A stretch of DNA of 64,000 nucleotides, taken from positions 1,072,955 through 1,136,954 of the forward strand of contig NZ_RFLW01000001.1 of NCBI RefSeq assembly GCF_003719295.1, read 5' to 3'. A program made the position numbers and the translations under genes. The first letter of the stretch is position 1. The number at the start of each line of letters is the position of its first letter. The notes under the pieces were generated by a model. That model had not been told where the DNA came from, searched no databases, and was given only the letters and a program-made list of their open reading frames with translations. The stretch is from Haliea alexandrii. Lineage in GTDB: Bacteria; Pseudomonadota; Gammaproteobacteria; Pseudomonadales; Halieaceae. Below, in pieces: positions 40,402 through 49,222 of the stretch.

Positions 40402-41406
40402 ATGCTGGATTTACCGCTGATCTGGGCCGGTTTGCTGGCGCTGGGTATTTTCATCTACGTTGCGCTGGACGGTTTCGACCTGGGCATCGGCCTGCTTTTC
40501 CCGTTTCTGGCCACGGATGAGGAGCGCGATACGGCGATGAACACGGTTGCACCGGTGTGGGACGGTAACGAAACCTGGCTCATACTCGGTGGCGGCGGTC
40601 TGTTCGCCGCTTTTCCGCTCGCTTATGCGGTGGTCATGCCCGCGCTTTACGCGCCGTTCATCATCATGTTGCTGGCACTGGTGTTTCGCGGTGTTGCTTT
40701 TGAGTACCGCTGGCGTGACCCGGCACACAAGCGCATCTGGGATGTGAGTTTCGTGTTCGGCTCGGCACTGGCAACTTTCATGCAGGGCATCGTGCTCGGC
40801 ACCTTCGTGCAGGGGATCGAAGTGGAAGGGCGCGCTTACGCGGGTGGCTGGTGGGACTGGCTGACACCCTTTACCGTCACGGTTGGCTTCGCCCTGTGCG
40901 CTGGCTATGCCCTGCTGGGCGCTGGCTGGCTGGTGTTGAAAACCGACGACGCCCTGCGCCAGCAGGCCTATCGGTTCGCCAAACACGCAGCTATCAGCAC
41001 CTTCCTCTTCGTGGTTGTCGTCAGTGTGTGGACGCCTTTCCTGTCGCCGGAAATTTTCACCCGCTGGTTCAGCCTGCCCAACCTCTACTGGGTGGCGCCC
41101 GTGCCGTTGCTCACCGCCGCTACCGCTACGCTGGTGGCCTGGGGTATTCGCGGGCAACGCGATGCAGTGATCTACCCCGCGACGCTGGTGCTGCTGGGGT
41201 TGTGTTTTGTAGGCCTGGGCGTAGGGCTTACGCCGTATATCGTACCCCGGGCGATTACCATACAAGACGCCGCCGCACCGGATTCAAGCCTGCTGTTCAT
41301 GCTGGTTGGGGCGTTGCTGATGTTGCCCTTGATACTGGGCTACACGGCGTATTCCTACTGGATATTCCGGGGCAAGGTCCGGCCCGGTGACGGCGGGTAT
41401 CACTGA
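40402..41406 (+). CDS. cydB: Cytochrome bd-type quinol oxidase subunit II (CioB/CydB)
   Basis: The 334-residue membrane protein begins LPLIWAGLLALGIFIYVALD with GFDLGIGLLFP, the conserved start of CydB, and continues VAPVWDGNETWLILGGGGLF, the quoted N-E-T-W region. Eight or so helices follow. A GGAGGT lies six bases before ATG 40402, which decides this start over GTG 40393. Its stop overlaps the start of the mini-subunit gene by one base (TGATG). Confidence 0.92.
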   Translation: MLDLPLIWAGLLALGIFIYVALDGFDLGIGLLFPFLATDEERDTAMNTVAPVWDGNETWLILGGGGLFAAFPLAYAVVMPALYAPFIIMLLALVFRGVAFEYRWRDPAHKRIWDVSFVFGSALATFMQGIVLGTFVQGIEVEGRAYAGGWWDWLTPFTVTVGFALCAGYALLGAGWLVLKTDDALRQQAYRFAKHAAISTFLFVVVVSVWTPFLSPEIFTRWFSLPNLYWVAPVPLLTAATATLVAWGIRGQRDAVIYPATLVLLGLCFVGLGVGLTPYIVPRAITIQDAAAPDSSLLFMLVGALLMLPLILGYTAYSYWIFRGKVRPGDGGYH

Positions 41407-41543
41407 TGAGTGAGCGTGAGGCACCGCAGCGCAGGGAACATGGTCTGGGGAAAAAGTGGGCCTGGTTTATAGGACTTTGGGTGAGCGGAGTGCTGGTGGT
41501 AGGTGCCGTCTCTGCCCTGTTACGCTGGATACTGCTGCCCTGA
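41406..41543 (+). CDS. DUF2474 single-helix protein of the bd oxidase
   Basis: The 45-residue product (MSEREAPQRREHGLGKKWAW, then one helix: FIGLWVSGVLVVGAVSALL, and RWILLP) is a single-pass membrane protein. DUF2474 proteins of this kind are usually encoded directly after cioB and take the place of CydX as the third subunit. The start shares one base with the cydB stop, which argues for a fixed stoichiometry. Confidence 0.85.
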   Translation: MSEREAPQRREHGLGKKWAWFIGLWVSGVLVVGAVSALLRWILLP

Positions 41544-41569
41544 GTCAGCCGAGGAGAGGAAGGATCAAG

Positions 41570-42556
41570 ATGAATATCAGAATCGTTACTGCCGTTTGTC
41601 TGGCGGCTCTTATTGCGCCGCTGGCGGTCGTTGAACGGGCGGTGAGCGCCGATGCACCACAGGTGGAAGGAGCGGCGCTTGACCAGGTGAGGCTGACAGC
41701 CGGGTTTCAGGCACTGGAATCAGCCTGTTTCAGCTGTCACAGCCCCGATGCGGCCGCAGGTAACCGTGTTGCGCCGCCCATGGCGGCGATCAAGCAGCAC
41801 TACGTGCAGGCCGATACAGCCTACACCGAGTTCAGTCGCGACCTGGCGGCCTTCGTGCAGGATCCCTCCGCGGAGAATACGCGCATGCCCGGTGCGATCA
41901 ATCGCTTCGGGCTTATGCCCAAGCTGTCTTTTGATCCCGCCATGCTGGAGGACATTGCCTATTACATCTATCACAGCCCCCTGGAAGCGCCTTCGTGGTA
42001 TGCACAGCATTTCCAGGTCGAGCAGCAAAAGCGCCGGCGGGTGGGCCGGCCCGCGCTGGTGACCGATGCGGATTATCTACGCCACGGCAGAGAGATTGCG
42101 CTGCGCGCCAAGGCAACTCTGGGCAGCAACCTGAAGCAGGCCATCAGTGCGGGCGGCACGGTAGCGGCCATCGATTTTTGCCACACCAACGCCATTCCCC
42201 TCACCGAGGGGGCGTCAGCTGGGCAGGACGCTTTGGTACGTCGCGTCAGCGACCGGCCACGCAACCCCGCCAATGTCGCCAACAGCAGCGAACTGGCCTA
42301 CATCACCGAGGCCAAATCCGCGCTGGCTGCGGGCACTGAGCCACAGCCCGCCGTGCACCGGGTTGACGGAGAGGTGGTGGCGTATTATCCCATCGTCACC
42401 AACGGCATGTGTTTGCAGTGTCACGGCACGCCGGGCCAGGCGTTGGACGCTGCAACCCACAGCGCGCTGCAGGACCGCTATCCCGAAGATCAGGCGACAG
42501 GCTATGGCGCAGACGAGCTGCGGGGAATTTTCGTGGTGTCGATGGATGCGCCCTAG
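41570..42556 (+). CDS. Exported c-type haem protein with DUF3365 domain
   Basis: The 328-residue protein has a signal peptide (MNIRIVTAVCLAALIAPLAV...ERAVSA), a first haem site CFSCH, and a C-terminal DUF3365 (Tll0287-like) domain with FCHTNAIPL and MCLQCHGTPG (CxxCH) as the second c-haem site. Members bind haem in the periplasm, with a PAS-like fold, and may be redox or NO sensors or electron carriers. It lies 26 bases after DUF2474 and is likely cotranscribed with the bd oxidase. GAGAGGAAGGA upstream supports the start. Confidence 0.85.
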   Translation: MNIRIVTAVCLAALIAPLAVVERAVSADAPQVEGAALDQVRLTAGFQALESACFSCHSPDAAAGNRVAPPMAAIKQHYVQADTAYTEFSRDLAAFVQDPSAENTRMPGAINRFGLMPKLSFDPAMLEDIAYYIYHSPLEAPSWYAQHFQVEQQKRRRVGRPALVTDADYLRHGREIALRAKATLGSNLKQAISAGGTVAAIDFCHTNAIPLTEGASAGQDALVRRVSDRPRNPANVANSSELAYITEAKSALAAGTEPQPAVHRVDGEVVAYYPIVTNGMCLQCHGTPGQALDAATHSALQDRYPEDQATGYGADELRGIFVVSMDAP

Positions 42557-42613
42557 CGTCTACATCACTGCACCTGCAGCTGGCCGGGTTGGCCACCTGC
42601 AGGCTTACGGGCT

Positions 42614-43861
42614 CTAGCGTATGTAGGCCCTCGGCAGTGTGGCGTCAACCGGCAGGTAGCGATCACGCAGTTCGGTCTGGCGGCTGCGCATGGGCTGCAG
42701 GCGGCCCCCGAGGATAACGTGGTCGGCGGATTCCACCAGTTCCAGCGGGTCCCCGCTCCAGATCACCAGATCCGCGGGTACGCCGCGCTCCAGCCGGCCG
42801 CCGGGCAGCCCGAAGATCTCCGCGGGATTGCGTGTGAGGGCGGCCAGCGCGGCGTCTCTGGCGAGGCCATTGGCGGCGGCAACCCCGGCCAGCTGACGCT
42901 GTTTGCGCGCGTGGTGGGTACCTGCTCCCGAAAAGCTGATGCGGACGCCAGCGGCGTGCAGCAGTGCGGCGTTATCCAGACGCGCGCCGAGCATGTCGAA
43001 GCTGTCTGGCAGGTTCTGCAAAGGGTCCAACAGTACGGGCACCTCGGCGTCAGCCAATTGCGCCGCGACCATCCAGGCTTCGGCGCCACCTTCGATGACC
43101 GCCCTGAAACCGTGACGCTCGGCGAAGGCCAGTACCTGCAGGATATCGCTGGCGCGGTGCACGCTGAATACCACGGTGCCGCTGCGCGTATAGCCCTTCA
43201 GTGCCGCCCGCCCTTCCCGCGTGAGCAGGGTGTGTTCGCCGTGGCGCGGTGTCGACTCACTTTCGGCGACGGCTTGTTCGAGTACCATCCACTGCGCGGC
43301 GCGCGAGCCACCGGCCAGGGTCGAAGCACTCTCGCCCAGCGCAATGAACAGCACCGGGTCACCCTGGAAGCTGTCGTAACCGCCGTCCAGCAGCACCGTG
43401 CGCCCCTGGCCGCCGATGATGGAGCCGCCCGCCATGGCGCCCAGCAGACTGAAGCCGAAGCCCTCGATGCGGGTAACGGGAATGGGGCTGGAGTGTGGGT
43501 TGTACGCGCTGACCACGTTGAATTCCGGGCGCATGGGCGGCGAGCCAATCTGCGTTACCGCCGAGTCCACGGAGGGCCAGACCATGTCGATTTCATTCAG
43601 CCCCAGCGCCGTGATGCCCGCGAACAGCGCAGGTGTCACGGGCCGTCCGGCAGCATCCAGTTCCGTGCTGTCTTCCGGCGCTCGCAGATCGCTGCCAATC
43701 TCCGCGATACGCCCGTTGCGCACCAGAATATCCGCGGACGCCAGTGTGCCCGCGGCAGTCATGGTGTGCAGTTGGGCGTTGCGAATGAGCAGGGTGTCTG
43801 CGCTGGCCACGGCGTGGCAGCAGAGCAGGACCGCGGCGAGTGTCCATTGCAGTGTCTTCAT
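42614..43861 (-). CDS. Amidohydrolase-like protein lacking the HxH metal motif
   Basis: The 415-residue exported protein (signal: LQWTLAAVLLCCHAVASA) has the amidohydrolase frame: LLIRNAQLHTMTAAGTLASA, RNGRIAEIG, and the closing LERGVPADLVIWSGDPLELV. At the position of the P-G-x-I-D-x-H-x-H motif it reads RPVTPALFAGITALGL, so both first metal ligands are missing. It overlaps the upstream amidohydrolase gene by four bases (ATGA). It is probably a non-catalytic partner of that enzyme, or a divergent enzyme. Confidence 0.8.
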   Translation of the reverse strand: MKTLQWTLAAVLLCCHAVASADTLLIRNAQLHTMTAAGTLASADILVRNGRIAEIGSDLRAPEDSTELDAAGRPVTPALFAGITALGLNEIDMVWPSVDSAVTQIGSPPMRPEFNVVSAYNPHSSPIPVTRIEGFGFSLLGAMAGGSIIGGQGRTVLLDGGYDSFQGDPVLFIALGESASTLAGGSRAAQWMVLEQAVAESESTPRHGEHTLLTREGRAALKGYTRSGTVVFSVHRASDILQVLAFAERHGFRAVIEGGAEAWMVAAQLADAEVPVLLDPLQNLPDSFDMLGARLDNAALLHAAGVRISFSGAGTHHARKQRQLAGVAAANGLARDAALAALTRNPAEIFGLPGGRLERGVPADLVIWSGDPLELVESADHVILGGRLQPMRSRQTELRDRYLPVDATLPRAYIR

Positions 43862-45219
43862 TGTTTCACCCCCTGCAGTTGCCCCAGCTCGAAATCGGAC
43901 ACCGGCTGTCGCGCGGGGTCGTCCCGATCAAACAGCAGCGCGCCGTCGACGAAAACCAGGTCAGCCTTGCTATAAACGCTGAACGGATTGCCGTTCCACA
44001 CCACCACATCGGCCATTTTCCCGGGGGTCAGGCTGCCGGTCATGGACTCGATGCCCAGAGAGCGTGCGGCGTTGGCGGTGATCCAGCTAATAGCGTGTTC
44101 CGGTTCAATGGCCATGCCAGCCCGGCGGCCCTTGCCCATGGCCTTGGCGGCTTCCTGATTGAGCCGCTGGATACCTTCCGCAGAGTCCGAATGCACTACA
44201 GCACAGCCCCCCGGCGGGCGGTCCACGAGAGCGATGTTCTCCTGTATGCCGTCATAAGCTTCCATTTTGAAGCCCCACCAGTCGGCCCAGAGTGCGCCGC
44301 ATACCTGTTTTTCCGCCAGTTCATCGGCAATCTTGTAGGCTTCCACGGCGTGGTGGAAGGTGCCGATACGATAGTCGAACTCCTCCGCCAGCGACAGGAT
44401 GGTCATCATTTCGTCGGCGCGGTAGCAGTGCATGTGGATAATGATCTCACCCTGCAGCACGCCGGCCAGGGTTTCCAGCTTGAGGTCGCGCAGTGGCGCG
44501 GTGGCTTCTTCGTCGCCGGCTTCAACCTGGGCGTCATAGCGGGCCCACCGGTCGAGATAGTCGCGGGCCGCAATCCATTCGGCACGGTAGTGCGCCACGT
44601 TGCCCATGCGGGTGGAAGGCAGTTTGTTGCGCTGTCCGTACACCCGCTTGGGGTTCTCCCCGCAGGCCATTTTCAGGCCGTAGGGTGCCCCCGGGAACTT
44701 CATGCCCTGATAGCTGGTACTGTACACGTTCTTCAGGGTGACACCGCGTCCACCGAACAGGTTGGCAGAACCCGGCAGTATCTGCAGGGACGTCACGCCC
44801 CCGGCGAGCGCCTTGCCGAAACCCGGGTCCTGTGGCCAGACGCTGTGTTCCGCCCAGATATTGGCAGTAACCGGGTCGCTCATTTCATTGCCGTCCTGAT
44901 GGGCGTCGACGGACGGACTGGGATAAACCCCGAGATGCGAATGCACGTCAATCAGCCCCGGAGTCACCCAGCGGCCGGTGGCGTCGATTTCCTGGGTGCC
45001 GGGCGGCACATCGCCCTGGCCCACCCATTCGATTCTGCCTCCCGCCATCAACAGGTCCGCCTGTTCCAGGCGCTGCCCGTCCCCGGTAAGCACGGTAGCG
45101 TTGCGCAGCAGGGTGGGCTGTGAGGCGACAGGGGTATACGTGGAAGGAAAAGCGTTTGCTGCCTGCAGGGCGCCACTGGCCCCGAGTAATACAAGCGCTG
45201 CACAGGCCTGTTTCAGCAT
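43858..45219 (-). CDS. Exported amidohydrolase with intact metal motif
   Basis: The 453-residue protein has a signal peptide (LKQACAALVLLGASGALQAA), then LLRNATVLTGDGQRLEQADL, and VTPGLIDVHSHLGVYPSPSV with the His-x-His pair, and GVTSLQILPGSANLFGG. The C-terminus ends in the SLTPGKMADVVVWNGNPFSV motif of the imidazolonepropionase-like group. It would act in the periplasm on an amide or imidazole-type substrate. ATG 45219 is chosen because the signal peptide begins there. Its last four bases overlap the downstream paralogue. Confidence 0.87.
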   Translation of the reverse strand: MLKQACAALVLLGASGALQAANAFPSTYTPVASQPTLLRNATVLTGDGQRLEQADLLMAGGRIEWVGQGDVPPGTQEIDATGRWVTPGLIDVHSHLGVYPSPSVDAHQDGNEMSDPVTANIWAEHSVWPQDPGFGKALAGGVTSLQILPGSANLFGGRGVTLKNVYSTSYQGMKFPGAPYGLKMACGENPKRVYGQRNKLPSTRMGNVAHYRAEWIAARDYLDRWARYDAQVEAGDEEATAPLRDLKLETLAGVLQGEIIIHMHCYRADEMMTILSLAEEFDYRIGTFHHAVEAYKIADELAEKQVCGALWADWWGFKMEAYDGIQENIALVDRPPGGCAVVHSDSAEGIQRLNQEAAKAMGKGRRAGMAIEPEHAISWITANAARSLGIESMTGSLTPGKMADVVVWNGNPFSVYSKADLVFVDGALLFDRDDPARQPVSDFELGQLQGVKQ

Positions 45220-45307
45220 GCGGTTGGCTCCAGTGTGAGGAAAGGGGCGCTTTTTACCAGAGTGCAGGTGAAGTTTCCAGTGCATTGGCAGGTCACTGGG
45301 AGGGTGT

Positions 45308-46819
45308 TCAGTCCCGCTCACGCCAGAGAGTGTGGTACACAACCAGCATCATCAGCAGGAGTAGCACGCAGGCGGCCAGCACCGGTCGCGGTCCGTAAGT
45401 CGCCGCCGGCGTGCTGCCGAGCATGACGTGGGCCTCACCGCTGAGCAGTGCTTCTTCGAACTGGGGGCTGCGCTGCTGTATGCGGCCCTGATGGTCGATG
45501 ATTGCAGACACACCATTATTGGTGCCCCGCAACAGGTAGCGCCCTGTTTCCAGCGCGCGCATGCGTGCCATCTGCAGGTGCTGCAGGGGGCCGATGGAGG
45601 CGCCAAACCAGCTGTCGTTGCTGATGGTGACCAGTAGATCGGCGTTGCGCGCGCTGCGTGCCACGAGGCCGGGATAGACAATTTCATAGCAGATGAAAGG
45701 CGCCACCCGAACCCCGGCGGCCAACAGCAGGCTCTGGCCCGGCGGGCCTGCGGAAAAACTCGACATGGGCATATCGAAGAAGGCGATGAGCCCGCGCAAC
45801 CAGCTTTCCAGTGGGACGTATTCCCCGAAGGGCACCAGACGTTGTTTGTGGTAGACGCCGCTGCCGGCGCCGAGCGCCACAATACTGTTGAAGTACGCGC
45901 TGTCGCCGGCCTCACGCCAGGGGATGCCGCTGATCAGCGTGCCTTCCTGCCGGGCAAAGTCCTCGGCAACCGGATCGAGGTAATCGCGTGCCTGCTGGTA
46001 GAAGCGGGGCAGGGCGGATTCCGGCCACACGACAATGTCATGCCCGCTTTGCGCCGCGACAGCGCGACTGTATTGCTCCAGAATTCGCGGGTAGTACGCC
46101 GGCTGCCATTTCAGGGCCTGTGGGATATTGGGTTGATAGAGCGCCACGCGCAGTGGTTGCTCGGTTGCGGGGACCACCCACTCCACTGCACCGAGTGTGC
46201 GTCCGCCCAACCACAGGATGCCGAGCACGGTGAGATAGGTCAGCAGGCCGGCGGGTTTCGGGTTGCGCCAGGCCAGGAACAGGCAGGCACCGCTGACGGC
46301 CACCGCAAATGACAGCCCGTACACCCCGACCGCAGGCGCCCAGCCGGCCAGCCAGGTATCCAGGTGAGCGTAGCCCAGGTAGAGCCACGGAAAGCCCGTG
46401 AGCAGCCAGCTGCGCAGGCCCTCAAAAAGCACCCAGAGCGCGCCGAAGCCGACCAGCATGCCGCCCGGCAGGGGCCTGATCCAGCGCGTGTAGCACCAGG
46501 CAAACAGGCTGTGCAGCAGCGCCAGGCCGGCACAGAACAGCGCCGTGAGCAGTGCGGCCAGGGGCACGCTGGCATAGCCGTACACATGGATGCTGACGTA
46601 AACCCAGGAGACGCCGCTGCCGAACATGCCGAGTCCGAACAGCCAGCCACGCCACAGGGCCTGGCGCGGCGAGCAGGTGCTCAGGAGATAGCAGTACAGC
46701 GCACAGCTGGCGATGCCCGCCGGCCACAGGTCGAAAGGTGCGAACGACAGTGTGACCAGACCACCGGCCAGCAGTGTCAGCAGTGTGATCCACGCCGGGC
46801 GCAGCCCGTTTTCACGCAT
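45308..46819 (-). CDS. lnt: Apolipoprotein N-acyltransferase
   Basis: The 503-residue protein has about eight helices in its N-terminal third and a nitrilase domain after residue 220: VALYQPNIPQALKWQ, IVVWPESALPRFYQQA with the catalytic Glu, HKQRLVPFGEYVPLESW with Lys, and FICYEIVYPGLVA with the nucleophile Cys. It adds the third acyl chain to lipoproteins in the inner membrane. It follows corC by three bases in the miaB-phoH-ybeY-corC-lnt operon. Confidence 0.96.
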   Translation of the reverse strand: MRENGLRPAWITLLTLLAGGLVTLSFAPFDLWPAGIASCALYCYLLSTCSPRQALWRGWLFGLGMFGSGVSWVYVSIHVYGYASVPLAALLTALFCAGLALLHSLFAWCYTRWIRPLPGGMLVGFGALWVLFEGLRSWLLTGFPWLYLGYAHLDTWLAGWAPAVGVYGLSFAVAVSGACLFLAWRNPKPAGLLTYLTVLGILWLGGRTLGAVEWVVPATEQPLRVALYQPNIPQALKWQPAYYPRILEQYSRAVAAQSGHDIVVWPESALPRFYQQARDYLDPVAEDFARQEGTLISGIPWREAGDSAYFNSIVALGAGSGVYHKQRLVPFGEYVPLESWLRGLIAFFDMPMSSFSAGPPGQSLLLAAGVRVAPFICYEIVYPGLVARSARNADLLVTISNDSWFGASIGPLQHLQMARMRALETGRYLLRGTNNGVSAIIDHQGRIQQRSPQFEEALLSGEAHVMLGSTPAATYGPRPVLAACVLLLLMMLVVYHTLWRERD

Positions 46820-46822
46820 GAA

Positions 46823-47668
46823 TCAGCCGCCCAGGGGCCGCATGCGCAGGCTGTGGATCTTGCGCTGATCGGCGTTGATGACCTTGAACTCGAAGTTCTC
46901 GATGCAGGTGACTTCGTTGCGCGCGGGCATGTGCCCGAAGGCCTGGATAACCAGGCCGCCGATGGTATCGAACTCTTCGTCGCTGAAGGTCGTGCGGAAG
47001 TGTTCGTTGAAATCCTCGATGGGCGTCAGCGCCTTGATAAAGTAGTCGCCCTCGCCGATGGTGCGGATGAAGTGGTCCTCGTCCACGTCGGTCTCGTCTT
47101 CGATATCGCCGACGATTTCCTCCAGCACGTCCTCAATGGTCACCAGGCCGGCAACGCCGCCATATTCATCAATAACGATCGCCATATGGTTGCGGTTCTC
47201 GCGGAACTCGCGCAGCAACACGTTCAGCCGCTTGCTCTCCGGTACCACCACCGTGGGGCGCAGCAGTGTTTCCATGCGGAACTCGCTGTGATCCTTGTTG
47301 AGCAGCTCAGGTAACAGGTCCTTGGCCAGCAGGATGCCCTGAATATCGTCGGGGCTATCACCGATCACCGGGTAGCGAGAGTGGGCAGAGTGAATGATCT
47401 GCGGCAGGATTTCCTCCAGCGTTGAATCCGCCTTGATCACCACCATTTGCGCGCGTGGAATCATGATGTCGCGCGCCTGCATGTCGCTGACCTTCATGGC
47501 ACCTTCCATGATGCTGCGCGCATCCTGGTCGATAACCTCGTTTTCGGCGGCGATGGCGAGAACCCCTTCCAGGTCGCGGCGATTGTGCGGTTCCGAGGAG
47601 AACAGCAAGGCTATTTTCTCGAGCCAGGAGCGGTCTCCGGGCTCGCTGCCAAATCGATCTTCGCTCAT
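46823..47668 (-). CDS. corC: CorC/YbeX-type CBS-pair protein
   Basis: The 281-residue protein has two CBS domains (ARDIMIPRAQMVVIKADSTL; LLRPTVVVPESKRLNVLL) and a C-terminal CorC_HlyC domain (EDFNEHFRTTFSDEEFDTIG GL-type). It lacks membrane helices and is linked to Mg2+/Co2+ efflux or ribosome maintenance in E. coli (YbeX). The start overlaps the ybeY stop by four bases. Confidence 0.95.
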   Translation of the reverse strand: MSEDRFGSEPGDRSWLEKIALLFSSEPHNRRDLEGVLAIAAENEVIDQDARSIMEGAMKVSDMQARDIMIPRAQMVVIKADSTLEEILPQIIHSAHSRYPVIGDSPDDIQGILLAKDLLPELLNKDHSEFRMETLLRPTVVVPESKRLNVLLREFRENRNHMAIVIDEYGGVAGLVTIEDVLEEIVGDIEDETDVDEDHFIRTIGEGDYFIKALTPIEDFNEHFRTTFSDEEFDTIGGLVIQAFGHMPARNEVTCIENFEFKVINADQRKIHSLRMRPLGG

Positions 47669-48147
47669 GGGGTGACGGGCTCCTCGGAGACAGTGTCTGG
47701 GTAGGGGCAGGGGAATCCCAGTATGGCCAGGATGGCCGTTTCCAGGTTTTCCATCTCCTTGGCTTGAGCCTCGCAGATGTGGTCGTAGCCCAGCAGGTGC
47801 AGCGCGCCGTGCACGGCCATGTGGGCCCAGTGTGCGGCTGCGGGTTTGCCCTGTTCAGCGGCTTCCCGGGCGACCACAGGGGCGCAGATGACGATATCGC
47901 CCAGCAGCGGCAGCTGCAGGCTCTCCGGCAGGTCGGCGGGAAACGACAGCACGTTGGTGGGCCCCGGCTTGCCGCGGTAGTTTTGGTTGAGTTGTGCCAT
48001 TTCCTCTGCACCCACCAGGCGCAGGCAAAGTTCCGGAGTGGCACTGCTGGCGCGACCCTGCAGGGTGGTTTGCAGCCAGTGCCTTAAGTCGTCCTCCTCG
48101 GGAACCGGCTCGGTACAGGCAGTCTGGATGTCGATGTGGCTGTTCAT
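47665..48147 (-). CDS. ybeY: Endoribonuclease YbeY
   Basis: The 160-residue metalloprotein has the signature HMAVHGALHLLGYDHICEAQ (H-x3-H-x5-H zinc site) near residue 118 and LRLVGAEEMAQLNQNYRGKP upstream. YbeY matures 16S rRNA and performs ribosome quality control. Its start and stop each overlap the neighbours by four bases (phoH upstream, corC downstream), consistent with a tightly coupled operon. Confidence 0.96.
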   Translation of the reverse strand: MNSHIDIQTACTEPVPEEDDLRHWLQTTLQGRASSATPELCLRLVGAEEMAQLNQNYRGKPGPTNVLSFPADLPESLQLPLLGDIVICAPVVAREAAEQGKPAAAHWAHMAVHGALHLLGYDHICEAQAKEMENLETAILAILGFPCPYPDTVSEEPVTP

Positions 48148-49187
48148 GGCCGGGTCTTGTCGAGCGGTGTCGCCCTGTCCTCGTAGGCATCGTAGGCTTC
48201 AACGATACGCTGCACCATGGGATGGCGCACCACATCCTTGTTGCCGAACCAGGTGAAGCCTATGCCCTCGACATCGGCGAGGATATTGCCGGCATGGGTC
48301 AGGCCGGACTGAATGCCCTTGGGCAGGTCGATCTGGGTGGCGTCCCCCGTGATCACCGCCGTGGAGCCGAAGCCGATGCGGGTGAGGAACATTTTCATCT
48401 GCTCACGCGTCGTGTTCTGGGCTTCGTCGAGAATGATGAAGGCATTATTCAGCGTGCGGCCGCGCATGAAGGCGAGCGGCGCTACTTCGATAATATTGCG
48501 CTCGATGAACTTGTTGACCGTTTCAAAGCCGAGCATTTCGTACAGGGCGTCGTACAGGGGGCGCAGGTAGGGGTCGATTTTCTGGCTCAGGTCGCCAGGC
48601 AGGAAGCCCAGCTTCTCTCCGGCCTCTACCGCCGGGCGCACCAGCAGGATGCGTCGCACGCGTTCCTCCAGCAGTGCTTCCACGGCGCAGGCGACCGCGA
48701 GATAGGTTTTGCCCGTGCCGGCCGGTCCGATGCCGAAATTGATATCGTGCTGCTTGATGGTGCGCACGTAGCCCTGCTGGTTCTTGCCGCGGGGTTTTAC
48801 CGATGCACGCTTGGTGCGAATAACCTGAATAGCCTCAATGGCAGCGCCTGCAGGGTCTTCGGCCAGCATCTCGATTCCCGCCTGCTGCAGTTGCAGGTGC
48901 AGTGACTCCGGGCTCAAGCCAACGCCCTGGCAAACCTCGCCATACAGGTTTTCCAACAGGCTGCGGCCGGCATTGACCGCGCCGGGCGGCCCGCTGAGCA
49001 GGAACTGGTTACCGCGGGCTGCAATACTGATGCCCAGACGGGACTCGATCTGGCGCAAATGGCCGTCGAACTGGCCGCAGAGCATGGCCAGATGGCGGGT
49101 GTCATTCGGTTCCAGGGTGAGGCTTGACTGTGTCGACTCGGGGGTCGGAGATTCGCTGTTCAAATCGCTCGCAGCCCGCTTGGGCAT
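48144..49187 (-). CDS. phoH: PhoH-like ATPase
   Basis: The 347-residue protein has a KH-like N-terminal part (LNSESPTPESTQ, then ISIAARGNQFLLSGPPGAV) and the PhoH ATPase domain with Walker A GPAGTGKTYLAVA and Walker B IILDEAQNTT, and the family motif DLPKGIQSGLTHA. The E. coli equivalent is YbeZ, which acts with YbeY. The upstream gene miaB ends 35 bases before. Confidence 0.95.
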   Translation of the reverse strand: MPKRAASDLNSESPTPESTQSSLTLEPNDTRHLAMLCGQFDGHLRQIESRLGISIAARGNQFLLSGPPGAVNAGRSLLENLYGEVCQGVGLSPESLHLQLQQAGIEMLAEDPAGAAIEAIQVIRTKRASVKPRGKNQQGYVRTIKQHDINFGIGPAGTGKTYLAVACAVEALLEERVRRILLVRPAVEAGEKLGFLPGDLSQKIDPYLRPLYDALYEMLGFETVNKFIERNIIEVAPLAFMRGRTLNNAFIILDEAQNTTREQMKMFLTRIGFGSTAVITGDATQIDLPKGIQSGLTHAGNILADVEGIGFTWFGNKDVVRHPMVQRIVEAYDAYEDRATPLDKTRP

Positions 49188-49222
49188 GTGGTCGTGGGTT
49201 TAAGGATATACGGCTGTGCCGA

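Noticed and set aside
42557-42613. TGGCC-GGGTT-GGCCA hairpin after the DUF3365 gene as a terminator
   Set aside because: The stem is only five pairs with no T-run on either strand, too weak to call.
43840-45123. Plus-strand ORF of 427 residues opposite the amidohydrolase
   Set aside because: It is a GC-rich antisense shadow of an enzyme with intact motifs on the minus strand. The same applies to 42719-43975, 37506-38894, 52489-54210, 13024-14160, 17483-18625 and 24455-25804.
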